DNA of 64,000 nucleotides from Myxococcus dinghuensis (GTDB lineage Bacteria > Myxococcota > Myxococcia > Myxococcales > Myxococcaceae): the NCBI RefSeq assembly GCF_024198235.1, contig NZ_JAKCFB010000037.1:1-64000 (forward strand), in the 5' to 3' direction. The notes below the pieces were generated by a model. That model was not told the DNA's origin. It did no database searches and worked only from the letters and a program-made list of their open reading frames with translations. Below are positions 26,419 through 35,430 of the stretch, piece after piece (the stretch's first letter is position 1; every line of letters begins with the position of its first letter). The translations under genes were made by a program, and so were the position numbers.

Positions 26419-27450
26419 TCATCGCCCCGTCAGCGGCGCGGGCACACGGTGCGCGCCCCAGGCGAGCACCTCGGTGAGCACCTCGCCCGGAGCCACCCGC
26501 GTCCCCTCGAAGACGGCGGCGCGCTCCAGCCGGGCTCCCGCGCCCACCTCCACGCCCGCCTCCAGCGCCACGGACGCACCCACGACGGCGCCCGCCGCCA
26601 CGCGGACTCCCCGCCCCAGGTACGCCGGCCCCTCCACCCGCGCCTCGCCCGCGTGCGCCCCTGGCGCCACCCACGACGTGCCTGGCCCGCGAGCCAGGCC
26701 CGCCAGCGGCGAGTCCGCCCCCAGCCACTCCAGGCGCACCCGACCGGCGAGCACGTCCTGCACCGTGGCCAGGTAGCGCGACGGCGTGCCCAGGTCGGAC
26801 CAGTACCCGTCCACGCGGACGCCGCGCACCACCTGCCCCTCGGTGAGCGCGCGCACGTAGACCTCGCGGTTGATGTCCTCGGGGCCCTCCGCGCGCATGA
26901 AGTCGAAGACGCGCGGCGACATCACGTGCACACCCGTGAAGTGCCACGGCGTCAGCCCGTCCCCGCCGGGACCGTGCCCGGCGATGCGCCGCACCCGCCC
27001 GGCCGCGTCCAGCTCCACCGCGGCGTACTTCTCCGCCTCCGGCATGGGCTGGAGCACCATGGTGGCCACCGCGCCGGAGGCCCGGTGCATGGCCACCACC
27101 GGTCGCAGGTCCACGGGGTAGAGGATGTCGCCGTTGAAGACGATGAAGTCGTCGTCGCCCAGGAACGACCGCAGCCCCCGGATGCCGCCGCCCGTGCCCT
27201 GGATGACGGGCTCGTGCACGACGTGCAGCGGCAGCCCCGCGCGCTCGCACTCCACGCGGGCCACGTCCGCCATGGTGTCCGGCAGGTGGTGGGTGTTGAT
27301 GCCCACCGCGCCGACGCCCGCCGCCTTCAACACCGCCAGGTGGTAGCGCAGGAGCGGCTGGCCCAGCAGCGGCAGCGCCGGCTTGGGCCAGCGCTCGGTG
27401 AGTGGCCGCAGGCGGGTTCCCAACCCCGCGCAGAGCACCATCGCCTTCAT
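26419..27450 (-). CDS. murU: NDP-sugar nucleotidyltransferase, MurU-like
   Basis: A 343-residue nucleotidyltransferase. The N-terminal pyrophosphorylase domain shows MVLCAGLGTRLRPLTERWPK, the sugar-site GTGGGIRGLRSFL and the metal site VFNGDILY. The C-terminal third is a hexapeptide-repeat (left-handed beta helix) region, longer than in Pseudomonas MurU. It follows an AmgK-like kinase gene by 43 bases. In the AmgK-MurU bypass the kinase makes MurNAc-1-phosphate and MurU converts it to UDP-MurNAc, recycling peptidoglycan. A mannose- or glucose-1-phosphate enzyme is the alternative. ATG with GGGGAG upstream. Confidence 0.8.
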   Translation of the reverse strand: MKAMVLCAGLGTRLRPLTERWPKPALPLLGQPLLRYHLAVLKAAGVGAVGINTHHLPDTMADVARVECERAGLPLHVVHEPVIQGTGGGIRGLRSFLGDDDFIVFNGDILYPVDLRPVVAMHRASGAVATMVLQPMPEAEKYAAVELDAAGRVRRIAGHGPGGDGLTPWHFTGVHVMSPRVFDFMRAEGPEDINREVYVRALTEGQVVRGVRVDGYWSDLGTPSRYLATVQDVLAGRVRLEWLGADSPLAGLARGPGTSWVAPGAHAGEARVEGPAYLGRGVRVAAGAVVGASVALEAGVEVGAGARLERAAVFEGTRVAPGEVLTEVLAWGAHRVPAPLTGR

Positions 27451-27493
27451 CGTCGTCTCCCCTCTCGCGGCGTTGGACTGGACGAGGCCCGGC

Positions 27494-28534
27494 TCAGGGC
27501 GCCAGTTCGGGGACGTACTTCGCCACCAGCGCCTGGAGGCCCTTCAGCTCCGGCCTGCGGCGGAACGCCTCGCGCACGTAGCGCAGCGACGCGGGGATGG
27601 ACACGAGGAAGCCCGGGTTGCCCTTCACGCGGTGGATGAACTCGAAGCGGCCGGCGTCCTTCAGCTTGCGCTGCACGGTGAGCAGGTCGAAGAACGCCTT
27701 GAACTCCACCGCGTCGATGCGCTCACCGCTCGCCTCCTGGAACGTGGCGATGTAGCGGTCGAGCATCGCGTCCACGAACTCGCGGTCCAGCTCCACGTAG
27801 CTGTCCCGCAGCAGGGCCACCAGGTCGTACTGGCGGGGCCCCTGGAGCGCGTCCTGGAAGTCGATGACGACCAGCTCGCCCTCCTTCACCATGATGTTGC
27901 GGCTCTGGTAGTCGCGGTGGGTGAAGCCCCGGGGCGCGGCGGCCAGCTGCTTCGCGATGTCGCGGAAGGTGCGGTCCAGCTCCGCGCGCTCGGCGTCGGT
28001 GGGCTGCTTCCCGCTCCAGGCCTCCAGGCCCCACTCGCGGAAGTGGTGCAGCTCCCAGTCGTAGAGGTCCTCGTCGAAGGCGCGCGTGAAGGCCAGGCAG
28101 TCCGGGTCCAGGTGCTTCTCCGCCTGGGCGCGCAGCCGGGCCAGCAGGTCCACCGCGCGGGTGTAGAGCGCGTGGTTGTGCTTGCCGCCCTCGAGCGCGG
28201 ACTCGAAGGTGATGTCACTCAGGTCCTCCAGCACCATCATCCCCGCCGGCTCGTCGTAGCGCAGGATGGTGGGCACGCGCACGCCCAGCTTGTGCAGGTA
28301 GCGGTGGACGTTGACGAAGGGCAGCTCCTTCGGCGGCTCGCCCTTGGTGGCCTCCTCGCTCTTCTTCGTCGCGTCGAGCGGCATCACCATCACCACCCAG
28401 CTCTCCGGGGACGCGCCGACGCGGTAGTACGAGCGGTTGCTCGCGTCACCCTTCAGCTTCTTGATGGGGGCCTGGGGAACGGGACGGCCAATGGCCTGTC
28501 CCACCTGGTCGCGCAGGGCGGCCTCGAGTTCCAT
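27494..28534 (-). CDS. amgK: aminoglycoside phosphotransferase-fold sugar kinase, AmgK-like
   Basis: A 346-residue kinase of the APH/choline-kinase fold. Motifs: KKLKGDASNRSYYRVG at the N-terminus, equivalent to the AmgK GDASFRRYFR signature; the catalytic FTHRDYQSRNIMV; and the metal-binding VVIDFQDALQG. AmgK phosphorylates the anomeric carbon of MurNAc and GlcNAc during peptidoglycan recycling. The adjacent nucleotidyltransferase makes this assignment likely, but the substrate is inferred. ATG at 28534 with GGAGA upstream; the frame is open to 28606 without a better start. Confidence 0.82.
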   Translation of the reverse strand: MELEAALRDQVGQAIGRPVPQAPIKKLKGDASNRSYYRVGASPESWVVMVMPLDATKKSEEATKGEPPKELPFVNVHRYLHKLGVRVPTILRYDEPAGMMVLEDLSDITFESALEGGKHNHALYTRAVDLLARLRAQAEKHLDPDCLAFTRAFDEDLYDWELHHFREWGLEAWSGKQPTDAERAELDRTFRDIAKQLAAAPRGFTHRDYQSRNIMVKEGELVVIDFQDALQGPRQYDLVALLRDSYVELDREFVDAMLDRYIATFQEASGERIDAVEFKAFFDLLTVQRKLKDAGRFEFIHRVKGNPGFLVSIPASLRYVREAFRRRPELKGLQALVAKYVPELAP

Positions 28535-28893
28535 ATCGACGGGGTTCTCCAAAGGGGGTTTGGGAGGAGAGGGCCCGAGTATGGGAGGCGCGTCCCCCCG
28601 CGTCAAAGGTCACACGCCGCGCATGGCCCCCGGCTCGCCGGGCTGTCGCGTAGGCGACGGGGGTGTCCGGAGCCTGGGCGCACCGCGTCGCGACCCGGCC
28701 CTCCCGCCGGGCCGACGAGCCCCACCCCCGTCGGACGCACCCGGCGGCTGGAGGACGCCCTCGGCGTGGATGGGTCGAGGGGCGGACGCTGTTGCCCACC
28801 ATGGACCCGCGGTCCGGGCGATGGGCGCTGGTGACCGGGCCCCGGCGGCGACATATAAGACGCGCCGCGAACCCCCTTTTTCTGGAAGCCGCG
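28535..28893. other. 359-base divergent intergenic region amgK/CBS
   Basis: No gene is supported here. The left end holds the amgK Shine-Dalgarno (GGAGA in complement). The right end holds the CBS promoter and its Shine-Dalgarno (GGAAG, 28884-28888). The middle is plain GC-rich sequence in which I see no clear repeat or RNA structure. Confidence 0.6.
28831..28859 (+). promoter_or_regulatory. sigma-70-type promoter for the CBS gene
   Basis: GTGACC (28831-28836), a 17-base spacer and TATAAG (28854-28859) match the -35 and -10 consensus at 4/6 and 5/6. A start near 28866 would leave a leader of about 28 bases with GGAAG before the ATG. Confidence 0.6.
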
Positions 28894-30261
28894 ATGGACA
28901 TCCACGACAACATCCTCACCGCCATTGGCGACACGCCGCTGGTCAAGCTCAACAAGCTCGTCGGGCCGAACGACGCGACCGTGCTGGTCAAGTGCGAGTT
29001 CATGAACCCGGGCGCGTCCATCAAGGACCGCATGGCGCTCTACATCATCGAAAAGGCGGAGCGGGAGGGGAAGCTCAAGCCGGGCGGCACCATCGTCGAG
29101 AACACGTCCGGCAACACCGGCATGGGCGTGGCGCTGGCCGCGGCGGTGAAGGGCTACAAGTGCATCTTCACCATGCCGGACAAGATGTCCCTGGAGAAGA
29201 TCAACCGCCTGAAGGCGCTGGGCGCGCAGGTGGTGGTGACGCCGACCAACGTCCCCGCCGAGGACCCGCGCAGCTACTACGAGACGGCCAAGCGCCTGCA
29301 CCGCGAGACGCCCGGCGCGTTCATGCTCAACCAGTACCACAACCCGGACAACATCGAGGCGCACTACAGCCTCACCGGTCCGGAGATCTTCGAGCAGACG
29401 CAGGGGAAGATCGACTACTTCGTCTCCGGCCTGGGCACCGGCGGCACGATGAGCGGCGCCGGCAAGTACCTCAAGGAGAAGATCCCCGGCCTGAAGAACG
29501 TGGGCGTGGACCCGGTGGGCTCCGTCTACGAGGGCTACTTCAAGACGGGCAAGCTGACCGAGCCGCACGTCTACAAGGTCGAGGGCATCGGCGAGGACAT
29601 GCTGTGCGGCGCCATGGACTTCAAGGTCGTGGACGACGTGCGGCAGGTGGATGACCGCCAGTGCTTCGTGGCGGCGCGGCGGCTGGCGCGCGAGGAGGGC
29701 ATCTTCGCGGGTGGCTCCTCCGGCGCGGCGCTGCACGTGGCCGTCCAGCTGGCGAAGGAGGTGGGCAAGGGCAAGACCATCGTCGTCATCCTCCCCGACT
29801 CCGGCAGCAGCTACATCAGCAAGTTCCACTCCGACGAGTGGATGCGCGACAACGGCTTCCTCGAGGACAAGGGCGCCGGCACGGTGCGCGACATCATCGG
29901 GAGCAAGCGCGGCGAGGTGAAGACGGCGCGCAAGGGTGACCGCGTCGACCACGTGGTGGAGACGATGCGCGGTCACGGCATCAGCCAGATGCCGGTGGTC
30001 TCCGAGGACGGCCGCGCGGTGGGCATGGTGCACGAGTACGACCTGCTCAACGCCCTCGTCGCGGGGAAGGTGAAGTTCGCCGACACCATCGACGCCATCG
30101 TCGCCCCGCTGCAGGGCGCGCTGTCGCCGGACACCAGCATCGCCCGCCTGCGTGAGATCTTCGCGCAGGACAACGTGGCCGTCGTGAAGGAGGGCGAGAA
30201 GGTCGTCGCCATCGTCACGAAGATCGACCTCATCGACTTCCTGCACCGCAGCGGGGCCTGA
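28894..30261 (+). CDS. cbs: cystathionine beta-synthase with CBS-domain pair
   Basis: PLP enzyme that condenses serine and homocysteine to cystathionine, the first step of reverse transsulfuration. The 455-residue protein has the type II fold: K44 in NPGASIKDRMALYII binds PLP, ENTSGNTGMGVALAA binds substrate, and the glycine loop is in VSGLGTGGTMSGAGKYL. Residues about 340-455 are two CBS domains (RVDHVVETMRGHGISQMPVV, SIARLREIFAQDNVAVVKEG) that usually bind adenosyl ligands and regulate activity. There is no N-terminal haem segment. A cystathionine gamma-lyase/synthase homologue is encoded at 43808. It is convergent with the MocR gene. Confidence 0.9.
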   Translation: MDIHDNILTAIGDTPLVKLNKLVGPNDATVLVKCEFMNPGASIKDRMALYIIEKAEREGKLKPGGTIVENTSGNTGMGVALAAAVKGYKCIFTMPDKMSLEKINRLKALGAQVVVTPTNVPAEDPRSYYETAKRLHRETPGAFMLNQYHNPDNIEAHYSLTGPEIFEQTQGKIDYFVSGLGTGGTMSGAGKYLKEKIPGLKNVGVDPVGSVYEGYFKTGKLTEPHVYKVEGIGEDMLCGAMDFKVVDDVRQVDDRQCFVAARRLAREEGIFAGGSSGAALHVAVQLAKEVGKGKTIVVILPDSGSSYISKFHSDEWMRDNGFLEDKGAGTVRDIIGSKRGEVKTARKGDRVDHVVETMRGHGISQMPVVSEDGRAVGMVHEYDLLNALVAGKVKFADTIDAIVAPLQGALSPDTSIARLREIFAQDNVAVVKEGEKVVAIVTKIDLIDFLHRSGA

Positions 30262-30269
30262 GCCAGCGG

Positions 30270-30287
30270 CCTCGGACGTGAGCGAGG
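30270..30287. terminator. short hairpin between convergent CBS and MocR genes
   Basis: CCTCG and CGAGG form a 5-bp stem with an 8-base loop in the 33-base gap between two convergent genes. It is weak and has no T-run; its position is the main argument. Confidence 0.3.
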
Positions 30288-30294
30288 ACCCGCG

Positions 30295-31725
30295 CTAGGA
30301 CGGGCGGGCCCTCGCGAGCGTGGTCGCCAGGCGCCCCAACCGCGTCAGCCCCTGCTCCAGTTTCGGGGACCAGACGTTGCCGCAGTTGAGCCGGATGTAG
30401 TGGCGGTAGAGGTCCCGCGTGGAGAACAGCGTCCCCGGGGAGAGGGAGATGCCCTCCGCCAGGGCCCGGCGGTACAGCTCCACGGAGTCCACCCGCTTCG
30501 GCAGCTCCACCCAGAGCACGAACCCGCCCTTCGGTTGCGAGGTGCGCGTGCCCTCGGGGAAGTGGTCCAGGAGGTGCCGGGAGAAGCGCTCCACCTGCAC
30601 CGAGCAGTGCAGCCGCAGCTCCCTCAGGTTCCGCTCGTACTCCTTCGAGGCCAGGTAGCTGGCCATCACCCGCTGCGACACGGGGCTGCCGCCCATGGAG
30701 GAGGCGAGCTGGAGCGCCTGCACCTTCTCCAGATGTCGTCCCGGCGCGAGCCACCCCACCTTGAGCCCCGGGGAGACCGTCTTGGAGAACGACGCGCAGG
30801 TCAGCACGCCGCCCCGGGTGTCGAAGGCCCTCAGCGGCCTGGGGCGCAACTGCTGGAACGACAGCTCCGCGTAGATGTCGTCCTCGATGAGCGGCACGTC
30901 GTGTCGCGCGAAGAGCGCGACGAGCGCGGCCTTCTTCTCGTCGCTCATCAGCGTCCCCATGGGGTTGCTGAAGTTGGGCGTGAAGAGCCCCGCGGCGATG
31001 TCCCTGCGAGAGAGGACCTCCTCGACCTGCTCCAGCCGGATGCCCTCGACCGGGTGCGCGGGGAGCTCCACCACCTTCAACCGCAGGTGCTGGAGCGCCT
31101 GGAGGATGCCGAAGTACTGCGGTGACTCGATGAGCACCGTGTCACCCGGCGCACAGGTCGCGCGCAGCGCCAGGCCGAGCGACTCCATGGCGCCATTCGT
31201 GGCGACGATGTCGGCGGGCGCGACGAAGGTGCCGAACCGCTCCAGCCTGCGCGACACCTGTCGGCGGTACTCGAAGTCTCCCGGCGGCAGCGCATAGCTG
31301 CCCATCAGGCGAGGCTGCTCACGGACCACCCGGCGCGTCATCCGGTTGATGGCCTCGTTGGGGTACAGCTCGGCGGAGAGGCAGGCAGCGCCCAGGGGGA
31401 GGACCTCCCGGTTCTTCGCCGACTCGAAGAGGGTGGAGACCAGCTCCGGCACCTGCACCGCCTGCGGGACACTCAGGCGCATGGGGGGCGAGCTGACGCC
31501 CGGGGGCGTACGCGGCCCCAACACGTAGAAGCCAGATTGGGGCTTGGACACGATGAGCCCCCGGTCCTCCAGGAGCGCGAGCGCGCGGACCGCCGTGTTC
31601 AGCCCCACCCGCTTCACGCGGCTGAGCTCGCGGACGGAGCTCAGCCGCTCGCCGGGCTTCACCAGGTTGCTGGAGATCTGCCGCTCGAGCTCGGCGGCCA
31701 GTCGCTCGTACTTCGTCCGGGCCAT
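30295..31725 (-). CDS. MocR-family regulator (GntR HTH fused to aminotransferase-like domain)
   Basis: A 476-residue transcription factor. The N-terminal winged helix (MARTKYERLAAELERQISSN, GERLSSVRELSRVKRVGLNT, ALALLEDRGLIVSKPQSGFY) is joined by a linker to a fold-type I aminotransferase domain with the PLP-lysine motif CASFSKTVSPGLKVGWLAPG. MocR proteins sense PLP-linked amines or amino acids and usually control a neighbouring PLP or vitamin B6 gene. Here the divergent neighbour is a PLP decarboxylase. The ATG at 31725 was chosen because AGGA lies 7 bases upstream; ATGs at 31731 and 31749 are also in frame. Two direct repeats lie just upstream. Confidence 0.88.
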   Translation of the reverse strand: MARTKYERLAAELERQISSNLVKPGERLSSVRELSRVKRVGLNTAVRALALLEDRGLIVSKPQSGFYVLGPRTPPGVSSPPMRLSVPQAVQVPELVSTLFESAKNREVLPLGAACLSAELYPNEAINRMTRRVVREQPRLMGSYALPPGDFEYRRQVSRRLERFGTFVAPADIVATNGAMESLGLALRATCAPGDTVLIESPQYFGILQALQHLRLKVVELPAHPVEGIRLEQVEEVLSRRDIAAGLFTPNFSNPMGTLMSDEKKAALVALFARHDVPLIEDDIYAELSFQQLRPRPLRAFDTRGGVLTCASFSKTVSPGLKVGWLAPGRHLEKVQALQLASSMGGSPVSQRVMASYLASKEYERNLRELRLHCSVQVERFSRHLLDHFPEGTRTSQPKGGFVLWVELPKRVDSVELYRRALAEGISLSPGTLFSTRDLYRHYIRLNCGNVWSPKLEQGLTRLGRLATTLARARPS

Positions 31726-31738
31726 GGGCATCCTGGAA

Positions 31739-31776
31739 CTGTATCCCACGGGATTCCGTTTTCTGCATCTGTATCC
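31739..31776. promoter_or_regulatory. candidate MocR operator: direct repeats CTGTATCC
   Basis: CTGTATCC occurs at 31739-31746 and 31769-31776, exactly 30 bases apart, so both copies face the same side of the helix. They lie in the 71-base divergent intergenic region between the MocR gene and the decarboxylase. MocR dimers such as GabR and PdxR are known to bind spaced direct repeats, so these are good operator candidates. Confidence 0.6.
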
Positions 31777-31796
31777 TCCCGGAGGACGGCTCTACC

Positions 31797-33245
31797 GTGA
31801 GGGGCATGACGCTCGACCTCGACCTCCCCCGCTTCCGCCAGTTGCTGGAGCGCTCCTGCGAACAGGTGCTCTCGCTCTATGCCGGCCTGGACCAGAAACG
31901 GGTCACCCACTCCAGCGCGCCCCGGCTCGTCGCGGACCGGTTCTCCGGCCCCCTGCCCACGGAAGGCCGCGCCCCCGAGGAGGTGCTGGCCCGGGACATC
32001 CCCTTCATCTTCGAGCACTCCACCCTGAACATCAGCCCGCGCTTCTTCGCCTACGTGATGTCCGGTGGAAGTCAGGTGGGCATCCTGGCGGAGCTGCTCT
32101 GCGCCGCGCTGAACGTGAACCACGCGAAGTGGCACCTCGCCTCCGCCGCGGCCGAAATCGAGCGCACCACCCTGCGCTGGCTGTCGGAGTTCATCGGCTA
32201 CCGCGACGAGGCGGGAGGCGCCCTGGTGAGCGGCGGCAGCGAGGCGAACCTGTACTGCCTGCGCGTCGCGCGGGACGCCCAGGCGCCCGAGACCCGCGAG
32301 GAGGGCTGCCAGGCCGGGCGTCCGCTGACGCTCTATGCCTCCGCGGAGACGCACTCGTGCGTGATGAAGTCCGTGGAGATGCTCGGCATCGGGAGCCGGT
32401 ATCTGCGGCGGATTCCGGTCGACGCCCACTACCGCGTCGACGTGGCGGCGCTGGAGGCGCGCATCGTCCAGGACCAGCGCGACGGCCTGCGCCCCTTCTG
32501 CGTGGTGGGCAACGCCGGCACCGTCAACACCGGGAGCGTGGACGACCTCGACGCGCTCGCGGACGTGGCCGCGCGCCATGGCCTCTGGTTCCACGTCGAC
32601 GGAGCCTACGGCGCCGCGGCGGCGTCGGTGGACCTCACGCGGGAGTCGTTCCGAGGCATGCGGCGCGCGGACTCCATCGCGCTCGACCCGCACAAATGGC
32701 TCCAGGTCCCCTTCGAGGCGGGCTGTGCCCTCGTCCGGGACTGGACGAGCCTCCGGAACGCGTTCGGCTATGCCGCGCCCTACCTGCGAGCGAAGAGCGA
32801 CAGCGCGGAGCGCTGGGATTGGATGGGCCACACGTTCCAGTTGTCGCGCAGCTTCCGCGCCCTCAAGGTCTGGATGCAGTTCCAGGTCTACGGCAGCCGC
32901 AAGCTGGCGGCGGTCATCGAGGAGAACGTGCGGCTCATGCGACAGCTCGCGGCGGACGTCGAACGGTCCCCGGACTTCGAGCTGATGGCCCCCGCCCCAC
33001 TCTCCATCGTGTGCTTCCGCTACGCCCCGGCGAAGCTGCGCGCCCTGGGCGAGGACGCGGTGGACGCGCTGAACGACCGGCTCCTGGAGGAATGCGAGCG
33101 ACGCGGGACGTACTTCCTGACCGGGACGAAGCTGAAGGGACACACCGCGCTCAGGGCCTGCCTCGTCAACCACCGCGCGACGGCCGCGGAGACCCAGGGG
33201 TTGCTCGCCCACCTGCGCGCGCTGGGAGAAGCGCTCTCGGGCTGA
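31797..33245 (+). CDS. PLP-dependent group II amino acid decarboxylase
   Basis: A 482-residue decarboxylase of the aromatic-L-amino-acid/glutamate/diaminobutyrate class. PLP-binding K300 is in SIALDPHKWLQVPFEAG, the cofactor-contacting Asp in WFHVDGAYGAAAA, and substrate-side motifs include LVSGGSEANLYCLRVARD and the ETHSC stretch. The C-terminal small domain ends HLRALGEALSG. Substrate cannot be assigned; L-2,4-diaminobutyrate, tryptophan or tyrosine are possibilities. GTG at 31797 has GGAGGA 10 bases upstream; ATG at 31806 is an alternative. Expression is probably controlled by the divergent MocR. Confidence 0.88.
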   Translation: MRGMTLDLDLPRFRQLLERSCEQVLSLYAGLDQKRVTHSSAPRLVADRFSGPLPTEGRAPEEVLARDIPFIFEHSTLNISPRFFAYVMSGGSQVGILAELLCAALNVNHAKWHLASAAAEIERTTLRWLSEFIGYRDEAGGALVSGGSEANLYCLRVARDAQAPETREEGCQAGRPLTLYASAETHSCVMKSVEMLGIGSRYLRRIPVDAHYRVDVAALEARIVQDQRDGLRPFCVVGNAGTVNTGSVDDLDALADVAARHGLWFHVDGAYGAAAASVDLTRESFRGMRRADSIALDPHKWLQVPFEAGCALVRDWTSLRNAFGYAAPYLRAKSDSAERWDWMGHTFQLSRSFRALKVWMQFQVYGSRKLAAVIEENVRLMRQLAADVERSPDFELMAPAPLSIVCFRYAPAKLRALGEDAVDALNDRLLEECERRGTYFLTGTKLKGHTALRACLVNHRATAAETQGLLAHLRALGEALSG

Positions 33246-33364
33246 TGGGCCGCCTCCTCTCCAGGGCGCCAGGAGACAAGTGGCCCTCACGGGTTCGGAG
33301 GGGTCCATGATGGATGTCCGAAAACCGCGAGCGCCCGTCGCGGGGGGATGACACTGTCTGGCGC

Positions 33365-34852
33365 ATGGACCTGCTCGACACCGACGCCTGCTATCGCGCG
33401 CTGACCACGCGAGACACCCGCTTCGACGGTCGCCTGTTCGTGGCGGTGACGTCCACGGGCGTCTACTGCCGCCCTGTCTGCCCGGCGCGCACGCCCAAGC
33501 GGGAGAACTGCCAGTTCCACGCCTCCGCGGCCTCCGCCCAGGAGGCGGGCTTCCGCCCCTGCCTGCGCTGCCGGCCCGAGACGGCTCCCGACCTCGCGTC
33601 CTGGCGGGGCACGTCCAACACCGTGTCGCGCGCGCTGGCGCTCATCGCGGAGGGCGCGCTGGACGGCGGCGAATCCGGCGTGGAGGCGCTCGCCGAGCGG
33701 CTGGGCGTGGGCGACCGTCAGCTCCGACGGCTGTTCCGCCAACACCTGGGCGCCACGCCGGTCGCCGTCGCCCAGACGCGCCGCGTGCTCTTCGCGAAGC
33801 AGCTCATCCAGGAGACGCGCATGCCCCTGTCGCAGGTGGCGCTCGCGTCCGGCTTCGGCAGCATCCGCCGCTTCAACGAGACGTTCCAGGCCCTCTACGC
33901 CCGCCCACCAGGGGCACTGCGCCGCAAGCAGACCGCCACGCCAGGAGAAGGGGTCGCGGGCGTGACGCTGCGCCTGCGCTACCGGCCTCCGTACGACTGG
34001 AGGTCGATGCTCGCCTACCTGGCCGCGCGCGCCATCGACGGCGTGGAGGAGGTCTCCGACACGCGCTACCGCCGCACCGTGGCGCAGGACGGCGACGTGG
34101 GCACGGTGGAGGTCACCCACGAGCCCGCGCGCAACAACCTGGTGGTGACGGTCCACCTCCCCCGCGTCGAGGCCCTGCCGACGGTCGTCGCCCGGGTGCG
34201 GCGCGTCTTCGACGTGGGAGCGGACATCGAGACGATTGGTGAACACCTGTCGAGAGACCCGTTCCTCGCGCCGATGGTGGCCCTGCGCCCGGGGCTGCGC
34301 GCGCCGGGGGCCTGGGATGGGTTCGAGCTGGCGGTCCGCGCCGTCCTCGGGCAGCAGGTGACGGTGGAGGCTGCGCGGCGGCTCGCGGGGAGGCTCGTCG
34401 CGCTGTGCTCGACGACGAAGGCGGACGACACGCCCCTCTCGCGGGTCTTCCCCTCCCCGGAGCGCGTCGCGGCCACGGACCTGGGGCCCCTGGGGATGCC
34501 CACCGCGAGGAAGACCGCGCTCAAGGCGTTGGCGGAGGCGGCCCTGGCCGACCCGCTGCTGTTCCACCCCTTCGGCACCATCGAAGAGGGCGTCGCGCGA
34601 CTGCGCGCCATCCGCGGCGTGGGCGAATGGACGGCGCAGTACATCGCCCTGCGCGCGCTGAGGGAGACCGACGCGTTCCCCGCCAGCGACGTGGCCCTGC
34701 TTCGCAGCGCGGCCACCGACGCCGGCACGCGCCCCACCCCCGAAGCCCTGCTGACACGCGCGGAGCCCTGGAGGCCCTGGCGCGCCTACGCCGCACAACA
34801 TCTCTGGGCCGCGGACCCTGGCACGCGCCCGCTGGAGACCCGCCATGGCTGA
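33365..34852 (+). CDS. Ada-type methyl-sensor/AraC regulator fused to AlkA DNA glycosylase
   Basis: A 495-residue alkylation-damage protein. Residues 1-85 form the Ada methylphosphotriester-accepting zinc domain with C35, C39, C66 and C69 (GVYCRPVC and PCLRCRPET). Residues about 90-180 are an AraC-type HTH (LAERLGVGDRQLRRLFRQHL, LSQVALASGFGSIRRFNETF). Residues about 195-495 are an AlkA 3-methyladenine glycosylase with HhH motif AIRGVGEWTAQYIALRAL and the catalytic Asp in FPASDVALLRS. It can therefore sense, regulate and excise. The ATG at 33365 starts at the domain boundary; the frame runs back to 33314. Its stop overlaps the start of ogt by 8 bases. Confidence 0.92.
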   Translation: MDLLDTDACYRALTTRDTRFDGRLFVAVTSTGVYCRPVCPARTPKRENCQFHASAASAQEAGFRPCLRCRPETAPDLASWRGTSNTVSRALALIAEGALDGGESGVEALAERLGVGDRQLRRLFRQHLGATPVAVAQTRRVLFAKQLIQETRMPLSQVALASGFGSIRRFNETFQALYARPPGALRRKQTATPGEGVAGVTLRLRYRPPYDWRSMLAYLAARAIDGVEEVSDTRYRRTVAQDGDVGTVEVTHEPARNNLVVTVHLPRVEALPTVVARVRRVFDVGADIETIGEHLSRDPFLAPMVALRPGLRAPGAWDGFELAVRAVLGQQVTVEAARRLAGRLVALCSTTKADDTPLSRVFPSPERVAATDLGPLGMPTARKTALKALAEAALADPLLFHPFGTIEEGVARLRAIRGVGEWTAQYIALRALRETDAFPASDVALLRSAATDAGTRPTPEALLTRAEPWRPWRAYAAQHLWAADPGTRPLETRHG

Positions 34853-35393
34853 CCCCTTGAAGCTGCTCATCGACAGGACGCAGACCCCCATCGGCGAGCT
34901 CATCGTCGTGGCCGACACGGAGGGCCATCTGCGCGCCGTCGACTGGACGGAGTACGAAGAGCGGATGCGGCGCCTGCTGCGTCAGCACTATGGCGAGGGC
35001 GGCTACACGCTCGAGCCCGCACGAGACCCCGGAGGCCTCACCGGGAGGATGCGCGACTACTTCACCGGCCGGCTCGACATCATCGACGCGATGCCCACGC
35101 GCACCGCGGGCACCGCGTTCCAACGCGAGGTCTGGACGGCGCTGCGCGACATCCCCTGTGGCGCCACCATCACCTACTCGGAGCTGGCGCGGCGCATCGG
35201 TCGCCCCGCCGCCGTGCGCGCCGTCGGCCTCGCCAATGGCGCGAACCCCGTGGGCATCGTCGTCCCATGCCATCGCGTGGTGGGCGCCAATGGTACGCTG
35301 ACGGGCTACGGCGGCGGACTCGAACGAAAGCGCTGGCTGCTCGCCCACGAGTCCCGCGCGAGCCTCGGTCCGCTCCTCTCCTCCGCGCGCTGA
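34845..35393 (+). CDS. ogt: methylated-DNA-protein cysteine methyltransferase Ogt
   Basis: Suicide repair protein that moves the methyl group of O6-methylguanine to its own cysteine. The 182-residue protein has the active site GIVVPCHRVVGANG with acceptor C142, the HTH region TITYSELARRIGRPAAVRAV and the glycine loop LTGYGGGLERKRWLL. It overlaps the Ada-AlkA gene by 8 bases, so the pair splits and rearranges the domains found fused in E. coli Ada. It is likely translated with its upstream partner and induced by methylation damage. Confidence 0.95.
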   Translation: MADPLKLLIDRTQTPIGELIVVADTEGHLRAVDWTEYEERMRRLLRQHYGEGGYTLEPARDPGGLTGRMRDYFTGRLDIIDAMPTRTAGTAFQREVWTALRDIPCGATITYSELARRIGRPAAVRAVGLANGANPVGIVVPCHRVVGANGTLTGYGGGLERKRWLLAHESRASLGPLLSSAR

Positions 35394-35430
35394 CCCCACC
35401 CTCCACACCCCACGAAGAAAGGCAGCTCCC

